DNA of 64,000 nt from JAJAZB01 sp964244295 (GCA_964244295.1 CAXTIG010000009.1:116766-180765), one strand, 5' to 3'; counted from the stretch's first letter, positions 43,305 through 52,133 are shown. Notes: generated from the letters alone by a model not told the origin. Translations and numbers: made by a program.

Positions 43305-44675
43305 ATGGAGCCTTTTCACATCAACCGCCGCCGCTTCCTCCAGGGGGCCACGGCCTCCCTTGCCCTGAGCACCTTCGGGGCCTACGGCCTCGACCTCATC
43401 CACCCCGCCGCGCCCCTGCGCGTGGGCCTCATCGGCACCGGCTGGTATGGCAAAAGCGACTTGTTCCGCCTGATGCAGGTCGTACCGGTCGAAGTAGTAG
43501 CGCTGTGCGACGTGGACAAAAACCAACTCAACGGCGCGGCCACCATCGTGGGCCAGCGGCTGAAATCGGCCAAACCGCCTAAACTCTACGGCGACTACCG
43601 AAAAATGCTGGCCGAAAACCAGTTCGACATCGTCCTCGTCGGCACGCCCGACCACTGGCACGCCCTGCAAACCATCGCCGCCCTGAAAGCCGGGGCCAAC
43701 GTGTACGTGCAGAAACCCATCAGCGTGGACGTGCTGGAAGGCGAGGCGATGGTGGCCGCCGCTCGCAAATACAACCGCACCGTGCAGGTGGGCACCCAGC
43801 GCAAAAGCACCCCGCACCTGATCGACGCTAAGAAAAACATCGTGGATGCGGGCCTGCTCGGCAAAATCTCGCACGTGGAAATGTGCTGCTACTTTCACAT
43901 GCGGGCCAACGGCAACCCGAAAGTCGAACCCGTGCCCGACTTTTTAGATTACGAAATGTGGACCGGCCCCGCCCCGATGCGGCCCTACGATGGCCTGCCG
44001 CACATCCGCTGGTGGCGCACATTCAACGAATACGGCAACGGCATCGTGGGCGATATGTGCGTCCATATGTTCGACACCGTGCGCTGGATGCTGAAATTGG
44101 GCTGGCCGAAGCGCATCTCGTCCGAAGGGGGGATTTACGTGCAGAAAGAAGGCAAGTCGAACATTTCCGACACGCAAAGCGCGGTGTTCGAGTACGACGG
44201 GCTAAACTGCGTCTGGCAGCACCGCACCTGGGGCACTGCCGCCGACCCGGCCTACCCCTGGTCGTTCAAACTCTACGGCGACAAAGGCACACTCTCAGCC
44301 AGCACGATGGCCTACGATTTCGTAGCAGAAGGCAAGGATGGCCAGAAAATCCACAAGGATGTGGTGTACGAAAGAGAAAAATACCCGGAGGATTTGACCG
44401 AAGAACGCATCGAACTCAACGCCGCGCCCGCCACCCGCCTTCACATGCTCGATTTCCTGGCGGCCATTGACAAAAAGTCCCGCCCCGTGGCGGACATCGA
44501 GGAGGGACACATCTCCACGGCCAGTTGCATCCTGGCAAATTTGTCCATGAAAACGGGCCGTCCGCTGGTGTACGACCCCGCGAAGCGCGAAGTCGTCGGC
44601 GACCGCGAGGCGACGGCCTTGCTCCAGCGCGCCTACCGCCAGCCCTGGGAACACCCGCTGCCGGGGAGGGTTTGA
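43305..44675 (+). CDS. Tat-exported Gfo/Idh/MocA oxidoreductase C
   Basis: A 456-residue protein. The start NRRRFLQGATASLALSTFG is a twin-arginine signal, so the enzyme is moved folded, with its NAD(P), to the periplasm. The Rossmann motif is RVGLIGTGWYGKSD. The usual EKP is QKP in VYVQKPISVD, keeping the catalytic Lys. WWRTFNEYGNGIVGDMCVHMFDTVRWML is the second active-site region, with Gly-Asp-Met-x-x-His. Such exported members act on glycosides, oxidising C3. Two genes of the putative pathway, DUF1080 and isomerase, lie 3-4 kb downstream on the same strand. Confidence 0.93.
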   Translation: MEPFHINRRRFLQGATASLALSTFGAYGLDLIHPAAPLRVGLIGTGWYGKSDLFRLMQVVPVEVVALCDVDKNQLNGAATIVGQRLKSAKPPKLYGDYRKMLAENQFDIVLVGTPDHWHALQTIAALKAGANVYVQKPISVDVLEGEAMVAAARKYNRTVQVGTQRKSTPHLIDAKKNIVDAGLLGKISHVEMCCYFHMRANGNPKVEPVPDFLDYEMWTGPAPMRPYDGLPHIRWWRTFNEYGNGIVGDMCVHMFDTVRWMLKLGWPKRISSEGGIYVQKEGKSNISDTQSAVFEYDGLNCVWQHRTWGTAADPAYPWSFKLYGDKGTLSASTMAYDFVAEGKDGQKIHKDVVYEREKYPEDLTEERIELNAAPATRLHMLDFLAAIDKKSRPVADIEEGHISTASCILANLSMKTGRPLVYDPAKREVVGDREATALLQRAYRQPWEHPLPGRV

Positions 44676-44740
44676 GTAGGTGGTAAATGGGTAATTGGGT
44701 AACTAGTTAAGATTCAGAAAAATTACCCATTTACCCCTCC

Positions 44741-45565
44741 TCAGTGCCCCGAATACATGATTTTGTAAAACAACAGCATCCGGTACCCCACCACTAAGGC
44801 GATGAAGGCTACACTGCCCGCGAAGGCAGCCACGGCAGACCACGGCCGGTTTATCTGGTAAAACCGCCGGAAGGCTAAGGACAGGTAAACTCCAATTCCC
44901 CCCAGGCTGATGAGGCTGATCACCATATCGAATTGGCGAGAATAATCAGATTGTCCGATTAAAAGCGAAAGGGGTATTATTAGCGCCAGTTGCAACAGAA
45001 AAAATAGCAACACGAAGGAGTAAAAGTGCGTGGCAAAAAGCAGATGCTCGATGAAGGTTCGTTTTTTTGAAACGAAGAAGAGGGCCAGCAGCAGGGCAAA
45101 GACGGGAACCAGCACGAACAGGTACGCTTTGGAGGCAGTGGTCATCGTGGCATTGAACTGCCCGGCAAATTCCCGATCGCTTTTGCCGGAAGCATCCAAT
45201 ACGCGTTCCGCCGTTTGTTTCGTGTTGAAGTACGTGTAGGGCTTATACTGCGTAAAACTGTCGATCGGCTGATTAAACGCATTGTTGGTTTGGAAGAAGA
45301 AAAACAACAGGTTACAAACCAGAAATAGTGGCAGCGGCAGCATGTACGGTACCCGCCGACCGCGTACAAACTCCGCCGTGAGGAAGCCGGGTTTGAAGAG
45401 CAGCGCCCGCACCGAGCGAAAAAACCGGTGGTCGACGTGCGTGAAGCCCTCCAGCGTTTCCTCGGCAAAGTGCCGGAAAGTAAGGTGGTGCGGGTCGTGG
45501 TGCTTTTCGCCGCAATTCGGGCAGAAGTTTTCTTGGTGTGGATGACCACAGGTTTGGCAAGTCAT
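44741..45565 (-). CDS. DUF3667 membrane protein with zinc-ribbon
   Basis: A 274-residue protein starting at 45565. The N terminus has paired CxxC motifs (CQTCGHPHQENFCPNCGEKHH), a zinc ribbon, then the DUF3667 region TFRHFAEETLEGFTHVDHRFFRSVRALLFKPGFLTAEFVRGRR, split across two strands. Four to five membrane helices follow, including YMLPLPLFLVCNLLFFFF and RMLLFYKIMYSGH at the end. The family is common in Bacteroidota and has no known function. The region between its start and the next plus-strand gene is a divergent promoter area. Confidence 0.88.
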   Translation of the reverse strand: MTCQTCGHPHQENFCPNCGEKHHDPHHLTFRHFAEETLEGFTHVDHRFFRSVRALLFKPGFLTAEFVRGRRVPYMLPLPLFLVCNLLFFFFQTNNAFNQPIDSFTQYKPYTYFNTKQTAERVLDASGKSDREFAGQFNATMTTASKAYLFVLVPVFALLLALFFVSKKRTFIEHLLFATHFYSFVLLFFLLQLALIIPLSLLIGQSDYSRQFDMVISLISLGGIGVYLSLAFRRFYQINRPWSAVAAFAGSVAFIALVVGYRMLLFYKIMYSGH

Positions 45566-45646
45566 GGGAGAAGGGTAGAGCAGTAACGGCCCAACAAAGT
45601 AATCGAAAACGAGCAAGGCAAAACTACTCACTCAAAAATCAAGCGC

Positions 45647-45850
45647 ATGGCAGGTCAGGGTTCGGGTGGCAACGTGATTGCGGCCCTGTGCAGTTTTTTC
45701 ATTCCGGGCCTGGGCCAGTTGCTGCAAGGGCGGCTGGGCATGGCGATTCTTCACTTCGTGCTGGCGGGGGTGCTCTGGTTTTTTCTGCTGGGTTGGATCA
45801 TCCACCTCTGGTCAATTCTCGACGCGGCCCGGTATTCGTCGGGGCGGTAA
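45647..45850 (+). CDS. Small two-helix membrane protein (TM2-like)
   Basis: A 67-residue protein with NVIAALCSFFIPGLGQLLQGRLGMAILHFVLAG split across the first helix and loop, then LWFFLLGWIIHLWSILDAAR. The PGxGQ and the final WSILDA are typical of TM2/DUF5683-like proteins. It sits between DUF3667 and the ROK gene; no operon is certain. Confidence 0.65.
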   Translation: MAGQGSGGNVIAALCSFFIPGLGQLLQGRLGMAILHFVLAGVLWFFLLGWIIHLWSILDAARYSSGR

Positions 45851-45906
45851 GTTGGGGCAATCCTGTTTTCTTTGCAGTTCAACCAACCTAACCCCAACAC
45901 GCACTG

Positions 45907-46611
45907 ATGAGCCAGACCTTGACCGGCACCATCCTCACGTTCGACATCGGCGGTTCCAACCTGAAAGCCACCGTGCTCAGCGCCGAGGGCGAACGCTTGC
46001 AGGAATACAAAAAGCTTCCCACTCCCAAACCCAGTACGCCGAAGGCGGTCATTGCTACCCTGAAAGAGCTTTCCGAAAATTTTGAAGGCTTCGAGAAAGT
46101 CTCGGTCGGTTTTCCAGGCTACGTCCGCGACGGCATCGTGCGCACGGCTCCCAACCTGGGCAATGACCTTTGGGCCGGCATTCCCCTGGCCGACCGCCTC
46201 AGCGACGCCCTGGGAAAACCCGTCCGGATGGTCAACGACGCCGATTTACAGGGGCTGGGCGTGGTGAGTGGGCAGGGCCTGGAGTTTGTCATCACGCTCG
46301 GCACGGGTTTCGGCACGGCCTTCCTGCTCGACGGGCGGCTCTTGCCCCACCTCGAAATCGGGCAGCACCCCGTCACCAAAACCAAAAACTACGACCAGTA
46401 CGTGGGCGACAAGGCGTTTCTGGAAATCGGCGACGAGCGTTGGAACATCCGGGTTCAGAAAGTGATCGGTATCCTGCAAACCACCTTCAACTACGACCAC
46501 CTCTACATCGGCGGTGGCAACGCCAAAAAGCTCGACTTCGATCTACCCGAAAACGTGTCGCTCGTCAGCAATAAAGACGGGATTCGGGGTGGGGCAAGGT
46601 TGTGGGCTTGA
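45907..46611 (+). CDS. ROK family sugar kinase, polyphosphate glucokinase-like
   Basis: A 234-residue kinase of the actin-like fold. ILTFDIGGSNLKATVLSAEG is the first phosphate-binding strand; RMVNDADLQGLG holds the catalytic Asp, ITLGTGFGTAFLLDG the second phosphate-binding segment, and LEIGQHP takes the place of the ROK ExGH motif. Length and the FDIGGS signature suit a polyphosphate or ATP glucokinase. It probably phosphorylates glucose released in sugar breakdown. It is followed by a palindromic repeat. Confidence 0.9.
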   Translation: MSQTLTGTILTFDIGGSNLKATVLSAEGERLQEYKKLPTPKPSTPKAVIATLKELSENFEGFEKVSVGFPGYVRDGIVRTAPNLGNDLWAGIPLADRLSDALGKPVRMVNDADLQGLGVVSGQGLEFVITLGTGFGTAFLLDGRLLPHLEIGQHPVTKTKNYDQYVGDKAFLEIGDERWNIRVQKVIGILQTTFNYDHLYIGGGNAKKLDFDLPENVSLVSNKDGIRGGARLWA

Positions 46612-46630
46612 AAATTAGTTTTTATGTGGC

Positions 46631-46700
46631 TGTCACGCTGAGCGGAGTCGAAGCGCGGTGGCGGGGAGTCGTGCGCGCTTCGACTCCGCTCAGCGTGACA
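46631..46700. repeat. Palindromic repeat, CACGCTGAGCGGAGTCGAAG family
   Basis: Perfect 26-base arms 46631-46656 and 46675-46700. The same arm sequence is found at 52036-52125. Confidence 0.9.
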
Positions 46701-46722
46701 CTTTGCTAAAATCTTCCTCCCC

Positions 46723-47109
46723 ATGCCCAAACTCAGCACCCCCCAACTCGTCGAGATTTTCAACGCCGTAAAACCGCTGTTGAAAACCTACGAACCGCCC
46801 CTCACCGCCCGCGCCGACATTCAGGGCCGCTACGATTTGTGGTCGGAAAAAGACCTCGTGATTGAGGGGAAAAAGCGAAAGGAAGTCGCCTTCGCCGCGC
46901 TCATTGTACAAAGCAGCTACGTGGGTTTTTACTTTACGCCCATCTACACCCACGAAGAAAGCAAGGCCGCGATTCACCCCGATTTATTAAAAAAACTGAA
47001 GGGCAAAGCCTGTTTCCACCTCCAGGAGGCTACTCCCGACACGCTCGACCACCTCGCCGACGCACTGGCGGGTGGCTTTCGGTTGTACCAGGAACTGGGC
47101 TGGGTTTGA
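46723..47109 (+). CDS. DUF1801-like protein
   Basis: A 128-residue protein (IFNAVKPLLKTYEPPLTARADIQGRYDLWSEKDL, then FAALIVQSSYVGFYFTPIYTH and KGKACFHLQEATPDTLDHL). This fits the small YdhG/DUF1801 fold in outline. There is no signal. It stands between two palindromic repeats (46631 and 47122). Function unknown. Confidence 0.65.
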   Translation: MPKLSTPQLVEIFNAVKPLLKTYEPPLTARADIQGRYDLWSEKDLVIEGKKRKEVAFAALIVQSSYVGFYFTPIYTHEESKAAIHPDLLKKLKGKACFHLQEATPDTLDHLADALAGGFRLYQELGWV

Positions 47110-47121
47110 AAATATTCCTGT

Positions 47122-47225
47122 CCGGCCTGTCATCCTGAGCTTGCGAAGGACCTTTCGCGCTGGATAACAAATTAGTTTAAAGTCAACCGCGAAAGATCCT
47201 TCGCAAGCTCAGGATGACAGGCCGG
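47122..47225. repeat. Palindromic repeat, GTCATCCTGAGC family
   Basis: Arms 47122-47159 and 47188-47225 (38 bases) pair with one mismatch; core AAGGACCTTTCGC is shared with 10774-10874. Confidence 0.9.
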
Positions 47226-47250
47226 TGAGTAGTTGAAAAAATCATTCAGA

Positions 47251-47658
47251 ATGCCCCCACTCCTCACCCAATTCCTCGCCCGCACGCTCCCCAAGTCCGA
47301 CTGGACCCACGAAGCGCACCTGGCGGTCGGCCTCTGGCACCTGCGGGAGTTTGGTTTCGCCGAGGCCCTGACCCGGATGCGCGAGGGCATTTGCGCCTAC
47401 AACGAGGCCGTCGGCACGGCCAACACCGTCAGCAGTGGCTACCACGAAACACTCACCCAGTTTTGGCTGCGGGTGCTCGATGCCCGGCAGCGGGAGGCGG
47501 AACCACAGGCTGCGTTTGCCGACGTGTTGTCGCGGATTCTGGCCAGTTCGTGGGCTGACCGCGCACTGGCCTTGCGGTATTACCGCCGCGAAACCCTATT
47601 TTCGTCCCACGCTCGCGCCACCTGGGTCGGGCCGGACCTCCAACCCTTCGATTTTTAA
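47251..47658 (+). CDS. Conserved hypothetical protein
   Basis: A 135-residue protein starting at the ATG at 47251. Two motifs with His and Glu (WTHEAHLAVGLWHLREFG and GYHETLTQFWLRVL) recall small cytoplasmic proteins of unknown function; the shared His/Glu suggest a metal site. No family name can be given. It is the first of three plus-strand genes, but the DUF1080 gene 18 bases later has a signal peptide. Confidence 0.7.
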   Translation: MPPLLTQFLARTLPKSDWTHEAHLAVGLWHLREFGFAEALTRMREGICAYNEAVGTANTVSSGYHETLTQFWLRVLDARQREAEPQAAFADVLSRILASSWADRALALRYYRRETLFSSHARATWVGPDLQPFDF

Positions 47659-47676
47659 CGTTTCCTTTTTTTACCC

Positions 47677-48426
47677 ATGAGAAAATCGCGCATCGCCGGA
47701 CTAACCGCCTCCTGTCTCCTGTCTTTTGCCTCTTGCCTCTCCATCGCCCAGGCCCCCAACACGCTCAGCCGCGCCGAACAGCGGGCCGGTTGGACGCTGC
47801 TCTTCGACGGCCAGAGCCTCAACGGCTGGCACGCCTACAACGGCCAGCAACCCGGCGATGCCTGGAAGGCGGAAAACGGCACACTGATGTTGGACGGCAC
47901 GGCAAAAAAAGCCGGCGCGGTCGGCGGCGACCTAGTGACCAACGAAGACTACGAAGACTTTGATTTTCAATACGAATGGAAAATTTCACCCAATGGCAAC
48001 AGCGGCGTGATGTTCCACGTCGTGGAGTCGAAGGCGTACAAAGTGCCCTACGTGACCGGCCCCGAAATGCAGGTACTCGACGACAACGGCCACCCCGACG
48101 GTAAAATTTTCAAGCACCGCTCCGGCGATTTGTACGACCTGATTCCCTCGCCCAAGCGCTACGCCAAGCCCGTCGGGCAGTGGAACAAGGCCCGCATCAC
48201 CGTCCAGCGTGGGTTTCTGACGCTGTACCTCAACGGCAAAAAAACCGCCAGCACCGAACTGCACTCGCTCAAGTGGGCCGACCTGGTGGCGGGCAGCAAG
48301 TTTAAATCCATGCCCGATTTTGGCAAATACCCCTCCGGCCGCCTCGACCTGCAAGACCACGGCGACACCGTGTGGTACCGCAACCTGAAAATCCGCCGGT
48401 TGAGCACCAAACCGGCGAAGGACTAA
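47677..48426 (+). CDS. Exported DUF1080 protein (3-keto-disaccharide hydrolase-like)
   Basis: A 249-residue exported protein. Signal region RIAGLTASCLLSFASCLSIAQA. The fold is the jelly-roll DUF1080: GWTLLFDGQSLNGWHAYNG at the start, YEDFDFQYEWKISPNGNSGVMFHV, and GPEMQVLDDNGHPD, SGDLYDLIPS and EVQ-type strands further on. The family includes enzymes that split 3-keto-glycosides made by Gfo/Idh/MocA dehydrogenases. The next gene encodes a Tat-exported isomerase-like protein, and the exported oxidoreductase is upstream, in keeping with that pathway. Confidence 0.92.
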   Translation: MRKSRIAGLTASCLLSFASCLSIAQAPNTLSRAEQRAGWTLLFDGQSLNGWHAYNGQQPGDAWKAENGTLMLDGTAKKAGAVGGDLVTNEDYEDFDFQYEWKISPNGNSGVMFHVVESKAYKVPYVTGPEMQVLDDNGHPDGKIFKHRSGDLYDLIPSPKRYAKPVGQWNKARITVQRGFLTLYLNGKKTASTELHSLKWADLVAGSKFKSMPDFGKYPSGRLDLQDHGDTVWYRNLKIRRLSTKPAKD

Positions 48427-48431
48427 AATAA

Positions 48432-48510
48432 ATTGGTGAGTTGTGAATTCTGAATTGTTGACGAAATGCACAAGCGAGTGACCACAATTCAGAATTCACA
48501 ACTCACCAAT
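48432..48510. repeat. Palindrome with 27-base perfect arms
   Basis: Arms 48432-48458 and 48484-48510 lie between the DUF1080 and isomerase genes; sequence is AT-rich and different from the other families. It could form a terminator-like hairpin. Confidence 0.9.
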
Positions 48511-48525
48511 TCTTCTGAACCACCC

Positions 48526-49413
48526 ATGAAAACTACTCGCCGCACCTTCCTCAAAACCAGCGCCCTCACGCTGGCCGGAGCGGGCGTTTTGTCTGAAAAC
48601 GCCTTCGCCGCGCCCCCGAAACACATCGGCCTGCAACTCTACTCGCTCCGGGCCGATATGCAAAAAGATCCCAAAGGCACCATCGAAGCAGTGGCAAAAA
48701 TGGGCTACCGCGAAGTAGAGCACGCAGGCTACGGCGCGGGGAAATTCTACGGCCTGACGCCGACCAAATTTAAAACCCTGCTCGCCGCCAACGGCCTGAC
48801 CATGCCCAGCGGCCACACGCCGCTGTTGCCTAAACACCTCGATTCGGGCGGAAATTTCACCGACGAATGGAAAAAAACGGTGGACAATGCCGCCCTGCTC
48901 GGCCAGAAATACCTGGTCAGCCCCTGGATCGACGTGAGTATGCGAACCTCGGCGGAGGGCCTCAAGAAAGTCGGCGACTTGTTCAACAAATCGGGTGAAC
49001 TGTGCCGGAAGGCGGGGATGAAATTCGGCTACCACAACCACGATTTCGAGATGGGCCAGGTGGACGGGCAAGTGATTTACGACCTGCTTCTGACCAACAC
49101 CGACCCAGCCCTGGTGACGCTCGAAATGGACGTGGGTTGGGTCACCGCCGGCGGCGACCCGGTGTACTGGTTTAAAAAATACCCCGGCCGCTTCGAGTTA
49201 CTCCACATGCGCGACATCAAGCGCGACGACACCCCGCATCACTTTCACAGCGTCGAACTGGGCGACGGCATTGTGAAGTTTGACGAAATTTTGAAGGCTA
49301 AAAAGCTGGCAGGAGCAAAATACTTCGTCGTCGAGCAGGAAGAATACGGCAGCAAAACCCCATTGGAAGCCGTCACCATCAATTATAAGCGAATTGCGAA
49401 GATGGGGGTGTAA
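48526..49413 (+). CDS. Tat-exported sugar phosphate isomerase/epimerase-like protein
   Basis: A 295-residue TIM-barrel protein starting at the ATG at 48526 with the Tat signal TTRRTFLKTSALTLAGAG. LQLYSLRADMQKDPKGTIEAVAKMGYREVEHAGYG is split across the first strand and helix. FGYHNHDFEM and LEMDVGWVTAGG hold metal ligands, and LLHMRDIK the last. It is an exported relative of the cytosolic protein at 35476. In the 3-keto-glycoside pathway such proteins hydrate or isomerise the product. Confidence 0.93.
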   Translation: MKTTRRTFLKTSALTLAGAGVLSENAFAAPPKHIGLQLYSLRADMQKDPKGTIEAVAKMGYREVEHAGYGAGKFYGLTPTKFKTLLAANGLTMPSGHTPLLPKHLDSGGNFTDEWKKTVDNAALLGQKYLVSPWIDVSMRTSAEGLKKVGDLFNKSGELCRKAGMKFGYHNHDFEMGQVDGQVIYDLLLTNTDPALVTLEMDVGWVTAGGDPVYWFKKYPGRFELLHMRDIKRDDTPHHFHSVELGDGIVKFDEILKAKKLAGAKYFVVEQEEYGSKTPLEAVTINYKRIAKMGV

Positions 49414-49474
49414 GTGGGAAAAAGGAGAAAGAAGTTACCCTTTTTCTCCTTTTTCCCTTCTCCTTTTTCCCCCA
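49414..49474. terminator. Inverted repeat between convergent genes
   Basis: GTGGGAAAAAGGAGAA (49414-49429) pairs with 49458-49474; A and T runs on the two sides suit a bidirectional terminator. It overlaps the 3' end of the TMEM220-like gene, where it encodes a Lys/Glu/Gly tail. Confidence 0.6.
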
Positions 49475-49812
49475 CTCATCCCCAGAAACACCCCATACGC
49501 CAATGCTACAATGCCCAATCCGGAGGCCTCGCGGGCCAGTTCCTGGTTGGGCGTTTTCATGGCCATCCCCTGTCCCTGCATGAAAAATCCTTCGTAGCTC
49601 GTCATCTGACTCCAGGAACTAACCGCCCAGGCCAGCGACCAGATGAGCAACACCACCAGCATTTCCCGGTTGAATTTTCCTTGAAAGGCCCGGAATGAAA
49701 CGTAGGCCGCGATGAAGTAAACTGCCCCCCAAAGCAGCGGGTCGGGGTCGTTGTACTGCAAAACGGCGAACCAGACAAAGGCGGCGGCAAAAAACAGGGC
49801 GAGGTATTTCAT
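49435..49812 (-). CDS. TMEM220-like membrane protein
   Basis: A 125-residue protein with four helices: YLALFFAAAFVWFAVLQYNDPDPLLWGAVYFIAAY (split), MLVVLLIWSLAWAVSSW and GLGIVALAYGVFLGM. The QYNDPD motif is the mark of the TMEM220 family. The last ~10 residues (RRREKGEKG) derive from the inverted repeat. It shares the strand and 15 bases with the TPR gene upstream, so it is probably co-transcribed. Function unknown. Confidence 0.88.
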   Translation of the reverse strand: MKYLALFFAAAFVWFAVLQYNDPDPLLWGAVYFIAAYVSFRAFQGKFNREMLVVLLIWSLAWAVSSWSQMTSYEGFFMQGQGMAMKTPNQELAREASGLGIVALAYGVFLGMSGGKRRREKGEKG

Positions 49813-49827
49813 GAGTTCGGGGGTAGT

Positions 49828-50553
49828 TCAGGGTTTGCAGTACGTTTCGACGGCCGTCGTAGCGTCGGCGTAGCCGAGTTTTTCAGCCTGTTTCAAACTC
49901 AGGCATCCCACCTCCCGCTGCCCGACGGAAATGCGGGACAGACCGAGGGCGTAAAACGCCCTGGCAAAGGCCGGGTCAGTGCGTACGGCGGCTTCAAAAT
50001 CAAGAATGGCCTGCTTGTAATTCCGTTGCCGGAAGGCCACGTTGCCCCGGTTGAAGCGGGCGGTGGCATCGCCGGGTTTGAGTTGGATGGCCTTGTCAAA
50101 ATCGTGCTGCGCTTCGGGCAGGCGGTTGAGTTGGTACAGCACCATGCCCCGGTTGGCGTACACTTCCGAACTGTCGGACTGGCGGCTTACCGCCTCCGAA
50201 AAATCCGACAGTGCGTTTTCCCAGTCGCCCTGTTCCACCCGCAGCCGGGCGCGGTTGAAGTACGGTTGGTACCATTCCGGTTTCAATTTGATGGCCTGTT
50301 CGTAATCGAGGAGAGCGTTGGGGTAGTCTTTCAGGTTGAAATGGGCCACGCCCCGGGCGTTGATCGCTTTTTCGTTGTCAGGATTGGCTTCGACGGCCTG
50401 GTTGAGCAGGCTCACCGCTTCGGCGGGTTTGTTGGCGTTGAGCGCCTGACGGCCCTGTTCGAGCAGTTTGTTGGAATTGCCGGAACAGGCAGAGATGATT
50501 AAAAATGAAAAATTAAGAATTAAAAAGTGAAGGAGCTGGAGCCGGTGTTTCAT
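49828..50553 (-). CDS. Tetratricopeptide-repeat lipoprotein
   Basis: A 241-residue protein starting at 50553. The signal peptide ends at LIISAC with the lipid Cys23. Then five to six TPR units follow: AVSLLNQAVEANPDNEKAIN, GVAHFNLKDYPNALLDYEQA, RARLRVEQGDWENALSDFSEA, MVLYQLNRLPEAQHDFDKA and NVAFRQRNYKQAILDFEAAV. It is a scaffold protein at the inner face of the outer membrane or in the periplasm, with unknown partners. The gap 50554-50789 holds no gene. Confidence 0.92.
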   Translation of the reverse strand: MKHRLQLLHFLILNFSFLIISACSGNSNKLLEQGRQALNANKPAEAVSLLNQAVEANPDNEKAINARGVAHFNLKDYPNALLDYEQAIKLKPEWYQPYFNRARLRVEQGDWENALSDFSEAVSRQSDSSEVYANRGMVLYQLNRLPEAQHDFDKAIQLKPGDATARFNRGNVAFRQRNYKQAILDFEAAVRTDPAFARAFYALGLSRISVGQREVGCLSLKQAEKLGYADATTAVETYCKP

Positions 50554-50789
50554 GGGGCAAAGGTACGTACCCGGAAAACCCAACGAGTCCGTTCTACGGC
50601 GGTTTTAACGCTCGCGGAGAGAAAAACGCCTGAAAAACCCCCGCGAGAGTTTTTAACTCTCGCGGGGCTGGCTACCTTTGCAGCGGCAAATCAGTACAAC
50701 CAGCTCCTGCTGAATCCCCCAGGTCTTGACCGAAGCAAGGGTAGGTGGTCGTAGCGGTGTGATACTCGATTTGCCATTTTTTTTTGCCC

Positions 50790-51998
50790 CTACGCCTTCT
50801 CGTACTTCGCCAGCAGCATTTCCCCCGTTTTTTCTTCCCGCGTCAGTTCACCGGTTTTCGGGTCGAGTGTCCAGCTTTCCTCGAGTACCACCGCGTCGCG
50901 GTCGTCGCGGTATTCCACGCGGGCCAGGGGGCCGTCGAGGTGCAGCAGGGCGAAGCCGTTGTGGCCCACGGCGGCGCGGCCCAAGCGGGTGCGGATGCGG
51001 CGGTCGTAGTAGCGGAGCAGGTATTTCTCGGCGTATTTTGGTTCGTCGAGTTCCACGGGCATCCCGCCGTGGCCGATGCCGCGTCCCCAGGTTTCGGGAC
51101 CTTCTTCCACGCGGGTGCGGTCGTAAATCGTCAGGCGGTGTTCGTGGCCCCAGAACCAGACGACGGGGCGGTCGGCAGTGCCGAGTAGTTCGCGTAGTTG
51201 CTGCGCCGGACGGGTAAAATTGTGCCGAAACGCCGAAAAATACGGGTGGTGGCTCAGAAAAATCAACCCCCGCTTGTCATCGGGATTGCCCAGCGCCACC
51301 TGGTTTTTGAGCCAGGCTACTTGCTCTTCCCGAAAATGGCAATCGGGTGGGAAAAACACTTCGAGGATGGGATTTTTCACCGAAGTATAGCCCGTGTCCA
51401 GCCCAATCACGCGCCAGTACTCGTTTTCCAGGCAGAAAAAACCCGCTTGCTGGGTGGCCCAACTTTCGCCGTCGCGCACTTGCATCGCGGGCAGGAGTTC
51501 CTCAAAAAACGCCCGGCCATTCGAGTACATTTCGTGGTTGCCCGACAGTGCCAGACTCCCCGCCGTGCCTCTCGGCCAGGAGGCATATTCCGCCGTGAAG
51601 TTGTCCTTTATCTCCTGCGGCGTTCCCACAAAATACACGTCGCCGAGGTGAACCGTGTAGTCGGGTGTGTGTGCCTTGACCAGCGCCGCAATGGCGTCGG
51701 ATTCGGTGGTGTCGCTGGCCCAATCCGAAAGCAGGCCGAAGCGCAGTGGGCCGGGTACGAGTCGGTACACGCCGTCGTCGCCGTTACGGGGGTAGGCCTG
51801 GTACGCGCAGCGTTTACCGAAGCGACTTTTGATGTAGTGAAAAATGAACCCCCAGAGGTTACGGAAATTTTTCCAGAGAAAAATCTGAAGCGTGTTCGTC
51901 GGGTCGGGTGGCGGGTCTTTGGCCTGCTCGGCCTTGAGGTGGTTGACCGCCGGGAGGGTACTCAGCTTGACGAGGTCTTCGGAGGAATTCTTGGGCAT
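50790..51998 (-). CDS. Metallophosphoesterase, third copy
   Basis: A 402-residue protein starting at 51998 (MPKNSSEDLVKL). Motifs: GLLSDWASDTTESD (Asp, with Trp where His is usual), VHLGDVYFVG, SGNHEMYSNG, LSHHPYFSAF and GHEHRL. It has no obvious signal peptide. The first motif lacks the DxH pattern (DWA), so metal binding may differ. It is unlike the other two phosphoesterases. The longer frame upstream runs through a palindrome and was rejected. Confidence 0.85.
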   Translation of the reverse strand: MPKNSSEDLVKLSTLPAVNHLKAEQAKDPPPDPTNTLQIFLWKNFRNLWGFIFHYIKSRFGKRCAYQAYPRNGDDGVYRLVPGPLRFGLLSDWASDTTESDAIAALVKAHTPDYTVHLGDVYFVGTPQEIKDNFTAEYASWPRGTAGSLALSGNHEMYSNGRAFFEELLPAMQVRDGESWATQQAGFFCLENEYWRVIGLDTGYTSVKNPILEVFFPPDCHFREEQVAWLKNQVALGNPDDKRGLIFLSHHPYFSAFRHNFTRPAQQLRELLGTADRPVVWFWGHEHRLTIYDRTRVEEGPETWGRGIGHGGMPVELDEPKYAEKYLLRYYDRRIRTRLGRAAVGHNGFALLHLDGPLARVEYRDDRDAVVLEESWTLDPKTGELTREEKTGEMLLAKYEKA

Positions 51999-52035
51999 GG
52001 AACGCGGGTGATAGTGAGCCAAAAATAAGCACAAA

Positions 52036-52125
52036 AAGAGGTCACGCTGAGCGGAGTCGAAGCGTGTGCGGCTGGTCAACGCTTACCAGCCGCACACGCT
52101 TCGACTCCGCTCAGCGTGACCTCTT
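52036..52125. repeat. Palindromic repeat with 41-base perfect arms
   Basis: Arms 52036-52076 and 52085-52125 are perfect reverse complements. It is the longest perfect palindrome seen here and shares the arm core with 46631-46700. It lies 8 bases after the end of the RND pump gene on the minus strand (stop at 52134). Confidence 0.95.
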
Positions 52126-52133
52126 AAAAAAAA

